DNA from: Nannochloris sp. 'desiccata'
Taxonomy: Eukaryota > Chlorophyta > Trebouxiophyceae > Chlorellales > Chlorellaceae
Direction: 5' to 3'
Assembly (NCBI GenBank): GCA_019044685.2
Contig: JAGTXX020000010.1
Span: forward strand, 124,001 to 188,000
DNA length: 64,000 nucleotides
Made by a program: the position numbers and the translations under genes. Of this stretch, positions 53,254-63,832 are shown one piece after another. Numbering within the stretch: position 1 is the first letter of the stretch; each line of letters begins with the position of its first letter. The notes beneath the pieces were generated by a model that saw nothing but the letters and a program-made list of their open reading frames with translations, did no database searches and was not told the DNA's origin.

Positions 53254-53916
53254 TCACCAGTCTTCTTCTTCTTCGAGGAGAGAGTAGCCAGCGAAGTTCT
53301 GGGGTCCGGGGGTGACGGCGGCCTGCACCAGCTTCCAGGTGAGCCCAAAGGTCTTGTTGACAAACCACACAGGGGACAGTTCGATAATGCACGTGATGCT
53401 GCTGCCCTTGGCGATAGAGTCGATGCTGACCCTCTCCTTGGCCTCATTGTAGATCTCTGCAGTAGGCACACCCGATTTGTCGACGGGGATCTTGATCTTC
53501 ATTGTGGGGCTGTACCGGGGGTCCTTGGGCTGCCTGATGAGAGGGCGGTAGAACTCGCGGATCATCTCCATGGGCACCTCCTTGCCGAACCAGTCCTTGG
53601 AAAGCTCCACGGCCTTGTTAAGGGTGACATGGTTGAGAGCGAGCATGGTGTCGTGGAATCCTTTGGTATGGGGGTCGCCGAGGTCTTTGAAGGCCACGTC
53701 GATGGAGTAGGATTTCTGTCCGGTCTTGGGGTCCACATAGGTGCTGAGCCCAAACGGGCAGGAGAGGTTGATGGTCTGCATGTAGACACGCTGCTTTTCT
53801 GGACCGTAGCTGACAGAAACGAATTTCCCGCCTTTGGGGTAGCGGCCGGCGGCGTCAAAATTGAGGAGGGCAGGGTTGAAGGCGGAGGCTTTGACGATTG
53901 CTTTCGGGTTGGGCAT
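53254..53916 (-). CDS. Protein of a family shared with large algal DNA viruses (DUF5871-like)
   Basis: A single exon encodes 220 residues. The pattern PFGLSTY, YSIDVAFK, a helical segment, DWFGKE, FYRPLIRQPKD, YSPTMKIKIPV, then VWFVNKTFGLTWKLVQ matches what is known of a family found in phycodnavirus-type nucleocytoplasmic large DNA viruses. Its biochemical role is not established. Codon use differs strongly from neighbouring genes: third positions are mostly G or C. That and the family suggest transfer from, or exchange with, an algal virus, although a highly expressed host gene is an alternative. The frame is intact, has no intron, and has a well-placed TATA box. Confidence 0.55.
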   Translation of the reverse strand: MPNPKAIVKASAFNPALLNFDAAGRYPKGGKFVSVSYGPEKQRVYMQTINLSCPFGLSTYVDPKTGQKSYSIDVAFKDLGDPHTKGFHDTMLALNHVTLNKAVELSKDWFGKEVPMEMIREFYRPLIRQPKDPRYSPTMKIKIPVDKSGVPTAEIYNEAKERVSIDSIAKGSSITCIIELSPVWFVNKTFGLTWKLVQAAVTPGPQNFAGYSLLEEEEDW

Positions 53917-53949
53917 GATTGATTTGATATTCTATACACTTGGTTCTTC

Positions 53950-53957
53950 TTTATATA
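53950..53957 (-). promoter_or_regulatory. TATA box of the DUF5871-like gene
   Basis: TATATAAA on the minus strand lies 34 bases upstream of the ATG at 53916. It is the clearest TATA box in the window. Confidence 0.55.
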
Positions 53958-54649
53958 CCATTTTCGCTAGGGTTGCACTGCTAATACATCATTCACTATT
54001 AAAGATTCAATGCCGGGCCCGTTTTTGCTTTTTTGTAATATTGTTTTTGTTTTTACTGGGAAGAGTGGTCGGTCTCCATGATGAGCTTCCGTGCGGGCTT
54101 TGAGGAACACGAATGTCTCTGCGCTGCCCGCCTCGCGGGCCCGCCCAGCGGACTCCTTCTGACGGCGGTGGCGACGCCTCATCTAAAAGGAAGACTGGGA
54201 GGGAGGAGGGCGGCCAGCAGTCTGCAGCAGGTGGCGTGTTGCCCAGTTAAAGCACGAGTGGCACTATTTATGTGCTGATGATGGTGGCAACCGATGAAGC
54301 TGAAGAAGATCATTGATCAAGGATCGCTGTTTTCAAAATGATCTTTTTGAACAATTATTCTCTATTTAAAACGCTCCAGCGCCAACACAGTCTTTAAGCG
54401 CATTACTATAGTCATGCGGAGGTCTTTCTGGACTAATTACACTAGGTTCTCGCTGTTTCTCACTGTTTCTCAGGGTCAACAAAAATTGTTTCTCTCCAGC
54501 GCTACTGCATTCTCTCAGGCACAAAACTTGAAATGCCGGACTCAAAACCTTAATCGAGACCCTGGCGCAAGCTAACCAGTTTCAGCCATTTGTTCACCTC
54601 TCGCCGGAGTCCTTTGTTTTAGTTTTAATATAACATATAAGGACAAAAT
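53958..54649. promoter_or_regulatory. Divergent intergenic region, DUF5871-like / GDP-fucose synthase
   Basis: About 690 bases with no gene. A GC-rich block at about 54115-54150 repeats the GCGGGC words of the 52.9-kb island. Confidence 0.35.
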
Positions 54650-55600
54650 ATGCCCCTCGATCGAAATAAAAAGATTTTCATCGCTGGCCATCAAGGTCTC
54701 GTAGGCAGCGCTCTCTGTGGACGTTTCGCTTCGGCTGGCTTCCAGAACATCATCACTCGCACAAGAAATGAACTGGATCTAGAAGATGAGGCTGCTGTAA
54801 AACATTTCTTTTCCGAAGAAAAGCCAAACTATGTGATTGTAGCTGCTGCCAAAGTTGGCGGTATCTTGGCAAACTCCCTCTACCCTGCAGACTTCCTTCT
54901 GTGTAACCTGCGTATTCAGAATGCAATAATTGCCAACGCATTTGAATTTGGTGTTGAAAAGCTGCTATTTTTAGGATCAAGTTGCATTTATCCCAAATTC
55001 GCTCCCCAGCCAATTCCAGAGGGTGCATTGTTGACAGGACCCTTGGAGCCAACAAATGAATGGTATGCAATTGCAAAAATTGCAGGTATCAAGCTCTGCC
55101 AAGCATTGAGAATGCAGCATGGTTTCGATGCAATTTGCGCCATGCCGACCAACCTTTATGGGCCTGGAGATAATTTCCATCCACAAAACTCACACGTGCT
55201 GCCTGCCTTAATACGTCGTTTTGTGGAAGCAAAGGAGCAAAATTTACCTAAAGTTGTCTGTTGGGGAACTGGAAACGTGCAGCGTGAGTTTCTTCATGTT
55301 ACCGACTTGGCAGACGGTTGCTTGCACTTAATGGACAACTATAGCGGCTCAGAAATTGTCAATTTGGGCACTGGGGAAGATATTTTCATCTATGATTTAG
55401 TTAATGTTGTGAAAGAGGCCGTGGGTTACGAAGGTACCGTATCTTGGGATGCTTCAAAGCCAGACGGCACGCCACGCAAAGTTATGGATGTGTCCCGCAT
55501 GTCGAAAGAACTTGGTTGGAAGGCATCTATATCTATTGAAGAGGGTGTGAAATCTACTGTTAAGTGGTACTTAGAAAATAGAAATAGCACACGGCAGTAG
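54650..55600 (+). CDS. GER1: GDP-L-fucose synthase (epimerase/reductase)
   Basis: A single exon of 316 residues, the standard length. It is an extended short-chain dehydrogenase with the NADP-binding GHQGLVGSAL at residues 13-22, and the catalytic Ser in LGSSCIYP and Tyr/Lys in EWYAIAKIAG. Family-specific segments include AAAKVGGI, MPTNLYGPGDNF and REFLHVTDLADG. It converts GDP-4-keto-6-deoxymannose to GDP-L-fucose in the cytosol, supplying fucose for cell-wall and glycoprotein glycans. All key residues are present. Confidence 0.95.
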   Translation: MPLDRNKKIFIAGHQGLVGSALCGRFASAGFQNIITRTRNELDLEDEAAVKHFFSEEKPNYVIVAAAKVGGILANSLYPADFLLCNLRIQNAIIANAFEFGVEKLLFLGSSCIYPKFAPQPIPEGALLTGPLEPTNEWYAIAKIAGIKLCQALRMQHGFDAICAMPTNLYGPGDNFHPQNSHVLPALIRRFVEAKEQNLPKVVCWGTGNVQREFLHVTDLADGCLHLMDNYSGSEIVNLGTGEDIFIYDLVNVVKEAVGYEGTVSWDASKPDGTPRKVMDVSRMSKELGWKASISIEEGVKSTVKWYLENRNSTRQ

Positions 55601-57500
55601 TTTTTGTTGAACTATTTTTTTGAAAGCAAGAACAGAGAGCTTTTAGACTTATAATTGGGATTATAAATCGTGGGGTGCCTTGATAATGGACACGACCTCG
55701 TAGTGGACACCCCTTTGTTCTTTTTTTCGAAAGTTATTTTTACGTGGGTAACCCCTTGTGTTACCTTAACTGATGGGGAAGTCTCAGGAATAAAGTCATT
55801 CTCTGTGGGTCGAAATCGTACTATACCCTCAGGCCCTTTCTATAGCCCCCCCTTCAAGACGCTCGATATTTTTCTTTTATTTACTCCCTCATATTAAGTC
55901 CATTTTTTCCATTCGAATGGATGGTGCTAGCCTTGTAGAGTACAATCGCACTTTCTTCTGCTTCGTTATACTAGTACAGGATTGAGCTACTGTCCGTACA
56001 ACGCACCAAATCTATGTGCATTTTAAACTCTAGCGATGTGTATACGTTGCCAAATTAGAAGTACTTGGATCATCGACTTGGTGCTCCCTACCGATGTTGT
56101 CCCCGTTTCTTCCTCAGCAGATTGCATCGCTTCCTTCTTTTATTCCTTTCTTTCTTCTTGTTTTAATGATAGTAACCTGTGTCGTTTTTATGGTCAATTT
56201 GATCTTGGTCTTGGTCACTAAATTCATTTGGTATATGGGTGCCTATCTCGATTTTTATGGTCAATTTGATCTTGGTCTTGGTCACTAAATTCATTTGGTA
56301 TATGGGTGCCTATCTCGATTTTTTATGGTCAATTTGATCTTGGTCTTGGTCACTAAATTCATTTGGTATATGGGTGCCTATCTCGATTTTTTATGGTCAA
56401 TTTGATCTTGGTCTTGGTCACTAAATTCATTTGGTATATGGGTGCCTATCTCGATTTTTTATGGTCAATTTGATCTTGGTCTTGGTCACTAAATTCATTT
56501 GGTATATGGGTGCCTATCTCGATTTTTTTCACTGCCCACTTTCGGTATTTCTTCTGGTCATTATATAGTAACATACATAAATTGATATTATAATGCTACA
56601 TTCTCGAACTTACTGTCCACCACCAGAGCATTTGGGAACAAAGTGGACACTTTCTTTAAAGATCTTTGGGGGCTTAGCCACCGCCCCGTAGAAAACCATA
56701 TTTTGAAAGTTCTATCTTTTGAAAGCTTTTGATTTTTGTAATGCAATGCTGCGTTTCTTTGATTCTTTACAACCTTTGTGGCGGTGGTGGGGTACAAAAA
56801 GATATATTAAATTTAGCAGCGCTTCCTTGACGCTCTCTCGAGCTGATTTCTATACCTCGTATAGTAAATATGCTTGATGAACATGTTCTTGCAGTCTACA
56901 GCCTAGGTTGTTATCATCAACGTAACTCATTCAACCCCCGGGCTGGCTAGTGCTGCTCACCCTCATTCCTCATAAGTTGCTATCATGTTCACAAAAAAAT
57001 AGGTTTCAAGACGTTCAGAAAAAGCATGGAGTTGATGATGGTCAAAAGCTGAATGAGAGGGCATTACATAGTTGGAATACATACAAGGATTAGCGTTGTT
57101 AATAATAAAAAGGAAGCAGATAGGAATCTGATCTGATCCCTGATCAGCAACCTTTATCAACAAAAGAATCGCTTCAAATTCAAATTTTTGCGGTTTAGAG
57201 GGGCTTCTGTAAAAGAAAACTGCAATAAGGACTATTGTTTTGGGATAGATATTCCTCCCAACTCGTTTTCAGTCACCTGCTCCCACCGTCTCCCACTGGG
57301 TTGGCACCTCAGGTAGCCTAGTAGGGCCTATTTGAAACTACGCGCAAGGCAAAATCTGCCGCACCACACTTTCGTCGTCACAAATTGCATGCCCTAAAAC
57401 AAACACATTTCGCATATTCTAATTACCTATCAATTGAAATTATAGCAATGAATTAGATAAAGCGACAGGGATTGCTTATAGTGTTGGTTACTTAGATCAA
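55601..57500. other. Intergenic region with minisatellite
   Basis: No convincing gene in 1.9 kb. It contains the 68-bp minisatellite at 56185-56529; the rest is AT-rich. Confidence 0.45.
56185..56529 (+). repeat. Minisatellite, five copies of a 67-68-bp unit
   Basis: The unit contains TGGTCAATTTGATCTTGG and ATGGGTGCCTATCTCG. TGGTC anchors stand at 56191, 56258, 56326, 56394 and 56462. Copies differ only in the length of a T run. Confidence 0.95.
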
Positions 57501-58865
57501 ATGGGCACCACCGATGTCGCAGATGGAAATGGGAACACACCTCTCCCACTTTGGCTAGACTGCGATCCAGGGCATGATGATGCCTTAGCCATAATTCTTG
57601 CAGGTGTATTATTTTGCCTAAATGCATAGATTGGGTGTGCTTTACCTAGTTTAAAACCATTTTCTTATTTTTCTATCGCTCCCGCCCTTCCCGCTCGCTC
57701 TTTATTTCATCTCTGGTTTCTTCCTCTTCTCTTTGTTACCACCGCAGGATACAATCCAAAAGTTGACTTAATAGGCATCAGTACAGTAGCAGGCAACCAA
57801 AGCCTTGATAAAGTAACTGATAATCCTCTACGAGTCCTCTCCTCTTCTGGACTCGATCGACACTGTCACATTCCAGTGGTCGCTGGCCAAAATAAACCTT
57901 TGATGCGTCCTCCCCTGCACTGCCCCCAAATTCATGGAGAAAGCGGACTTGATGGGCCATATGGTGGTCCAGTGTTGCCTCCATCGAGTCGTACAGCGAC
58001 CCCAGGCAAAGCTGTTTTAATTATGTTTGACGCAATTCAGAAAAGATATAAATCGGACATTGGTGGTTCAAATAAAAGAAAAGTACAGTTAGTAGCTACA
58101 GGCGCATTAACAAACGTTGCTTTGCTATTGATACTCTTTTCTGAAGTCATAGACATGATTGAAATAGTGCTCATGGGCGGAGCTTTGGGCATTGGGAATA
58201 CGGGCCCTGTTGTCGAGTTCAATATACAGACCGACCCAGAAGCAGCCCGTGTGGTATTTGAATCTGGAGCTCAAGTAACCATGGTTCCATTAGAAGTCAC
58301 GCATACCGCTCTCGCTACACCAGAGGTACTAGAAAGAATTCATAATATACACCCTGGTGGCCATCCTTTTTTGGAGTTGATTGCAGCGTTGTTGCTATTT
58401 TTTGCCGAAACATACAAGAGGGTTTTTAAATTTGAGCATCCTCCGTTGCATGACCCTTGCGCTGTTGCTTACGTGATTGCACCGGAATTGTTTACTGTGG
58501 AAAAGCTGCGAGTGGATATAGAGACGCAGAGTGAGCTTTCTGCAGGGCAGACAGTGGTTGATCTGTGGGGATCGAGCGGTAAATCACCAAATGCCAATGT
58601 ATGTATGCACTTGAATGTAGATAAATTTTGGGATTTGATGATTGATGCTATAGAATCTGCTGCGAGCGCATCAACATTAGAGACTAAAGTAGTAGTGGCA
58701 AAGGGGCCAGTGCAGGTTGTTAGGCCACCGAGCAGTAGCAGCGGGGCGAGCGAGATGGCAAAAGGAGAGGCAGTAATGGAGGAGATGGATATTCCCAATG
58801 AAAGGTATTTAGAAGGATGTGGGGATGAAGAAGATGTTTTAGAAGATATAAATGGTGTTGTTTAA
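57501..58865 (+). CDS. Inosine-uridine-preferring nucleoside hydrolase
   Basis: Exons 57501-57603 and 57748-58865 join in phase to give about 406 residues. The calcium-binding DxDxxxDD motif is DCDPGHDD at residues 20-27. Other family segments are GISTVAGNQ, VATGALTNVALLL, MGGALGIGNTGPVVEFN and the late Asp in PLHDPCAVAYV. It hydrolyses purine or pyrimidine nucleosides to ribose and base, for nucleobase salvage or nitrogen release. Residues beyond about 345 form an acidic, Ser-rich tail not found in most members. A Pro/Ser-containing stretch (PPSSRTATPG) lies before the central domain. Confidence 0.88.
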
Positions 58866-59431
58866 ATTGTGTTTTTTTAACTGACTATCTTTTTGTTGTT
58901 GTTGTAGCAAGCTGTCTAGGACTGGCCAGCTGGCGGCAGCGTCGAATCAGTGAAGCGCCGTGTAAACATCGGAGAATTTAATAATATTTCTGCGTGATTT
59001 AAGTCTCGCATATGAACATCATGTCAGAAGCATTCTTATTATAAGTAAAAATATGGGGTTTTACTTCCGTTCGTTGGGTTTACGGGAGCCTCGGGTGACC
59101 CTTTGTCGGACGCAAGGAACGTTGACTGACAGGCCCTGGCAGGGCGCCAAGAGAGGGGACCGAAGGGAGAAAATGTCAAGTCAGCTTCAAGTGCATCTCT
59201 CCCGCACTTCACAGACATAATTCATTTTTTTTATCTTTTCTTAACTGCGTATTTGCTTCAACACGAGCATCTACCTTGCCAGGAATTGCACTTCTGCAAG
59301 CTTTCTCCTGCTTTCTAATCTCATTGTCAGACTGCAGACAGACGGCAGACACAGGAATTATTCTTGAAATTTAACTTGCTCGCTCCCAAGATCCTTCTAT
59401 TTTAGTCTCGACGCACTAAAATTTCATCAGG
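58866..59431. other. Intergenic region upstream of expansin
   Basis: About 565 bases with no gene. It must contain the expansin promoter; no element was recognised. Confidence 0.35.
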
Positions 59432-60831
59432 ATGGCGAAAATATCTCTTATGCTCGTTTTCACACTTCTGTCATTCTCTTCAATTCCCGCTGCTATCGCA
59501 GTCAAGCCCCTAAGCGAATTCATCTCAGGAGAGCTCACCTTCTTCGGAGGAGCCCCCGATGGCATGGACCCTAGTAGTCCTTCTTACGGCACATCTGAAG
59601 GTAGGCAACTTTTAATTTAAAAAGGGTTTTAGTTTAGAGGTACAGCTGTACAAATATTGACTTTGACGCCTCCACTGGAGCACCACTGGCCAGTGGTTTC
59701 CGAGGGTTCATAGCCTCTAAACTCTATTTCAGCATTCATTTTGTACAACGGAATCATATTCGGATCCTTCAAATTCGGATCCTTTGTACTGGGACGAAGG
59801 CTACTTTGCTTCTTCAAGGGTTTTTTTTGTCTCTCAAACCTTATTTGTCTTTTCCCCTTTCAGGTGCTTGTGGCTATGGCAGCATCCCTAAAGACGCATT
59901 CCCCTATTTCAGCACCATGGCCTTCGGTCTGAATAATCAATTCTTTAAAAGCCTCCCTCTGGACTCGTGTGGAACCTGCTACCAGGTGCAATGTCAAGAT
60001 CCCCGACCTGGTGCCTGCAAAACTGATTCTGCTGGCAAGCCCTTGTCTGTAATCGCTATGATCACAGACAAATGCCCCGAATGCGGTGACAATCATATCG
60101 ATGTGCAGGCCCAAGCCTTTGCCAAAATCTCAAAACCGGAACTAGGCAGAATTAAAATTGCATACCGTCATGTTGAGTGTGCCGTGCCTGGCGATTTAAA
60201 AGTCTCCGTTAAAGATTTCGCTGGTGCCAATGGCTGGATCCGCCTTAGCGTAGATGACACTGGTGGTCGTGGCGCTGTCAAGGAACTTTACGTGAAAGGA
60301 AGTGGCCAAAATGAATGGAGAGCAATGGATAATACTTGGGGCGCCGCTTGGGAACTTTCTTCTGCCCCTGCGCCTCCCTTGGCCTTCAAATTCGTGTGCG
60401 ACGATGGCGAGGAAGTTATCGCTGAAGATGTCGTTACTCAGAATGGCGGAATTTCTGGCGGCCTTAAAAGCCCTGTCTCATTTTCTACAGGCAAACAATT
60501 TACAATTACCGACCCCACGGTGACCACGATATCAGCTTTCGATGGTGCTTCTGATCCTATGCTAGTTACCAGTGATACTCCTGGAAATGCTGACGGGGCC
60601 AGTGCTCCTGTCTCTAGCACCACCTCCTCTTCATCGTCATCTGAAGGTGGTTGCACGGATGAAGCTCCTGATGGAAAGTACACCTGCCAACAACAAAAAG
60701 ATTTTGGTCAGTGCGGTGCTGATTTCATGAAAGATTTCTGTAACCTTAGTTGTGACCGCTGCTCGAATAGCGTTTCGGGTGGCAGCAGAAAGCTTCTAGG
60801 AGGTCGTCGTAGACTAACTAATTTAATATAA
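59432..60831 (+). CDS. Expansin-like secreted protein with C-terminal ShKT domain
   Basis: Exons 59432-59600 and 59864-60831 join in phase to give about 378 residues. A signal peptide (LMLVFTLLSFSSIPAA) precedes a six-stranded double-psi barrel with GACGYGS, DSCGTCYQVQC and CPECGDNHIDVQAQAF, where HID stands for the expansin HFD motif. A CBM63-like beta domain follows (WIRLSVDDTGGRGAVKELY). After a Ser/Thr linker, six cysteines (CTDEAP...CQQQKDFGQC...CNLSCDRC) form an ShKT module. Expansins loosen cell walls without hydrolysis. The ShKT module is usually an extracellular protein-protein or protease-tail module. A secreted wall protein is well supported. Confidence 0.85.
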
Positions 60832-61689
60832 GATTTTATTTTTTTCAGTTACTATTTTTTCATCTTGATTTGATTCTTTCCTTTTCGCTTTTATTTTACT
60901 CTTTGTTTTCTGTGCTACTATTCGGTTGTTGAAGGCTTCATTTTCTTTCTGCGGGGGCAGCAACTCAGCTCGCGTTGGCTACAGTTGAGCGGCTACCTTC
61001 TTTCTACTCCGGCAAGTTCAAGTAAAGGTTCTCCTTAAAAAACGAATGAAAGTCAATCATCCTACTAATGTAACGTAACATCTTTACTCCGCTTCTCAGT
61101 AGTATCGCATTCAGCTCTTGACACAGGTACTAGAAAATACGTCTTTTGGCTGCTGTCGGCGCTTTAGAAAATTTTTGAATTCGGGCAGATCCTGGTACGA
61201 ACTGCCATCAGGACGCGTAATGGTCATATTTCAGTGCTAAAAGCACGGCATTTTTTGTTTCGGTAACTTTAATATACCAAAGGGTTTAAATAATTCTTGC
61301 ATGACATGACAATTTTAAATATTTAGATCATTTTCAGTATATTCCACGTATTGTACAGGCCATCATGAACGCTACAATGCCAGGTGCTAATTCACTGCCT
61401 AAATGTGAGCAGAACCAGAACAAGCAAATCTTCGACGCCCGTCCATATGTCATGCATACTTTGGTAAGGGACACTGGCGTGCCACTTACCTCTTCAATCG
61501 GAATGGTGACAGCCCGTCGGCTGGTTAAATTTCTTTCCTTAAATACAAACTCCTATAACTCATTAAGATTGTATATGAATATATCAGTCATCAACAGCAT
61601 TGATTCTTTATTTTACTTCATTATCTATCGAGTAATTGGCAACAACAGTACTGATTAACAGGAAAAAGCCCCTTCCGCCTCTACTTCTG
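60832..61689. other. Intergenic region with a weak open frame
   Basis: A 97-residue plus-strand frame at 61365-61658 starts in a fair context but matches nothing recognised and shows no compositional signal. No gene is claimed. Confidence 0.35.
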
Positions 61690-62412
61690 TTATTTTGCTC
61701 TCGTATTTTCTGAAAGATATTCCATTGCCCAATAGCACGTTGTCACCGACGGCAACAGCATTGCTCCACTTCTCATGATCTTCTTCAACTCTAATATATT
61801 CACACGCACTACTTGTATATATTCTTCTAAATCTCGCTTCCCAGGCTGTTCATCTAAAACTGGCTCCAAAGCAATAAACGGAGTAAATTTATTTCTACAC
61901 CATTTCACCTCTGGAACACCCACCCCTTCGTCTAATAGCTTCACCAGAGTACCTCCTTTTAATAAGGCTTCTTCTGAAAGCTCTGCTTTAGCGCAGTCCT
62001 CGTAGGTAGAGTGCTTTGTTGGATCAAACGCTCCTGTTGGGAGGCAATAAACAAGTTCACTTATTCCTTGGCAAAATTCACGAACTAGAGTTACTTCGCC
62101 ATCTTGCCAGTTTCCACTAAGTGCAGGATGGAATGGGAAGGTTACGCAGAAGTGGAAATTTGCTCTAGGGTGGCCAATAATATCAAAATCATGAACCTGG
62201 CCGTCGGGGAATTGCACGCTGCGGTTATATAAAGTGAGGTAACGAGCAAATTTAACATCTTCACTGACGATGGGGAATTCTGGATCTTGTATAGTATCGG
62301 TGGAAAGACACCTTGGGCCGCCTGCTGTGATTTTCATTTGTTTATTGCTCACGAAACGACGAGCGAAGTTGAAATTGGTGATCTGCCGACCGATGACGAG
62401 TATTGGGGTCAT
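61690..62412 (-). CDS. Organellar Nudix-like hydrolase with altered Nudix box
   Basis: A single exon of 240 residues from the ATG at 62412. The N-terminus (RQITNFNFARRFVSNKQMK) resembles a mitochondrial or plastid presequence. The middle strand VREFCQGISELVYCLPTGAFD followed by an Ala/Glu helix (CAKAELSEEALLKGG) follows the ADP-ribose/ADP-sugar pyrophosphatase pattern. The core REUXEE is AELSEE, so the Arg is replaced, and the spacing after the Gly is longer. Metal-binding Glu residues are kept. It may still hydrolyse a nucleoside diphosphate derivative or be catalytically altered. Confidence 0.6.
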   Translation of the reverse strand: MTPILVIGRQITNFNFARRFVSNKQMKITAGGPRCLSTDTIQDPEFPIVSEDVKFARYLTLYNRSVQFPDGQVHDFDIIGHPRANFHFCVTFPFHPALSGNWQDGEVTLVREFCQGISELVYCLPTGAFDPTKHSTYEDCAKAELSEEALLKGGTLVKLLDEGVGVPEVKWCRNKFTPFIALEPVLDEQPGKRDLEEYIQVVRVNILELKKIMRSGAMLLPSVTTCYWAMEYLSENTRAK

Positions 62413-62436
62413 AAGCCTTGATGCGTGCGCCTTCAA

Positions 62437-62819
62437 TAATGGGTTATTTATTGGTTTTTGATTGAGCTTTGAAGAAATGAAAATAGCATTGTTTATTTAT
62501 TATATATTAATATCTCCCTCGCAAATATCCAGTCTTTCTACCTTCGGTGTTCTATGCCGCCTACTGGCCTGCTTTGAACCCTTTGAAGCTACAAGATGCC
62601 TCATTGCCCTCATTCAGATTGCTGATCTACCCAACTTTTAAGAACAAAATACGACCTCTGGGTTTCTGCCACCTTTTTAAACCTATTTGATTTTGTTTGG
62701 GAGTCATTACTCTTAGTGAGCTACCTGTTTATTTGTTGATATTCCCTTTTAGGCCTAGATCTTGTCCAATAAAAGTTTAAATAACTCATTCTTTGCTCGG
62801 ATCTTTGCAGATATCCACC
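62437..62819. promoter_or_regulatory. Divergent intergenic region, Nudix-like / carrier
   Basis: About 400 bases containing both promoters. No specific element recognised. Confidence 0.35.
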
Positions 62820-63832
62820 ATGTCTCAGAAAAACGAACTCAATCCTGCTTGGAAGGCAGTCAAGCCTTTTGTCAACGGCGGTCTCTCTGGTATGGCTTCC
62901 ACTTGTGTCATGCAGCCTGTTGATATGGTGAAGGTTCGCCTTCAACTCGGAGAGACCGGTGGTCCTGTAAGTTTTGGAAATTGACCTCATCTTGCCCTGC
63001 ATGCCCTTCCTCATCTTGTTTACAAATACGTCTCTTCTATTCAATTCATCCGTTTCTTTCACCCCTCTTCTACTTTCAGTTCGGTGTTGCTGCTAAGTTG
63101 ATTCGCACCCAAGGCTTTGCTTCTCTTTACAAAGGTCTCAGTGCTGGTCTCCTTCGTCAGGCCACCTACACCACCGCTCGTCTCGGTATCTACAACAACA
63201 TCTCTGCTATGGCCCTCACCTACAACGAAGGCAAGCCTGTACCTCTTTGGCAAAAAGCCGCTTGCGGTCTCACTGCTGGTGGTCTTGGTGCTCTTATCGG
63301 AAACCCTGCTGATCTTACTTTACTCCGCATGCAAGCCGATACCTCTCTCCCCGCTGACCAGCGCCGTAACTACAAGGGCCTTGTGGATGCTTTCACTCGT
63401 ATTATCCGCGAAGAAGGTATGAAAGGTCTTTTCACTGGTGCTACACCCACTGTTGTCCGTGCTATGGCTCTCAACATGGGTATGCTTGCCTCTAACGATC
63501 AAGCCAAGGAGATGATTGAAGCCCTCGGTTTTGAGAAAGGAAGCAGTGTAGTTGTTCTTGGTGGTGCATCTACTGCTGGTATTATCGCTGCTGTATGCTC
63601 TTTACCGTTTGATTATGTCAAGACACAGCTTCAGAAGATGAAACCTGACGCCACTGGCAAGATGCCTTATACCGGTGCCATTGATTGCGCTTTAAAAACT
63701 TTAAAGGAAGGTGGTATTACTAAGTTATATACTGGTTTGCCTACGTATATGGTGCGTATTAGTCCTCATGCTACTTTGACACTTATTATTCTCAATCAAT
63801 TACCTATCCTTGAGTCTAAGTTTGGACTTTAA
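62820..63832 (+). CDS. Mitochondrial carrier, 2-oxoglutarate/malate type
   Basis: Exons 62820-62966 and 63080-63832 join in phase 0 for 299 residues. Three repeats with the carrier signature are visible: QPVDMVKVRLQ, NPADLTLLRMQ and LPFDYVKTQLQ. The second lacks the usual K/R spacing but matches the NPADLxLxRMQ form of oxoglutarate/dicarboxylate carriers. Six membrane helices are expected in the mitochondrial inner membrane. By family it exchanges 2-oxoglutarate or malate, linking nitrogen assimilation and redox shuttling. Codon use is C-ending and biased, as in a highly expressed gene. Confidence 0.92.

Noticed and set aside
53248..53922. Plus-strand open frame of 224 codons
   Set aside because: It is the antisense of the virus-related gene and owes its length to that gene's G/C third positions.
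61365..61658. 97-codon plus-strand frame
   Set aside because: No recognisable motif, codon signal or conserved neighbour; it may be chance.
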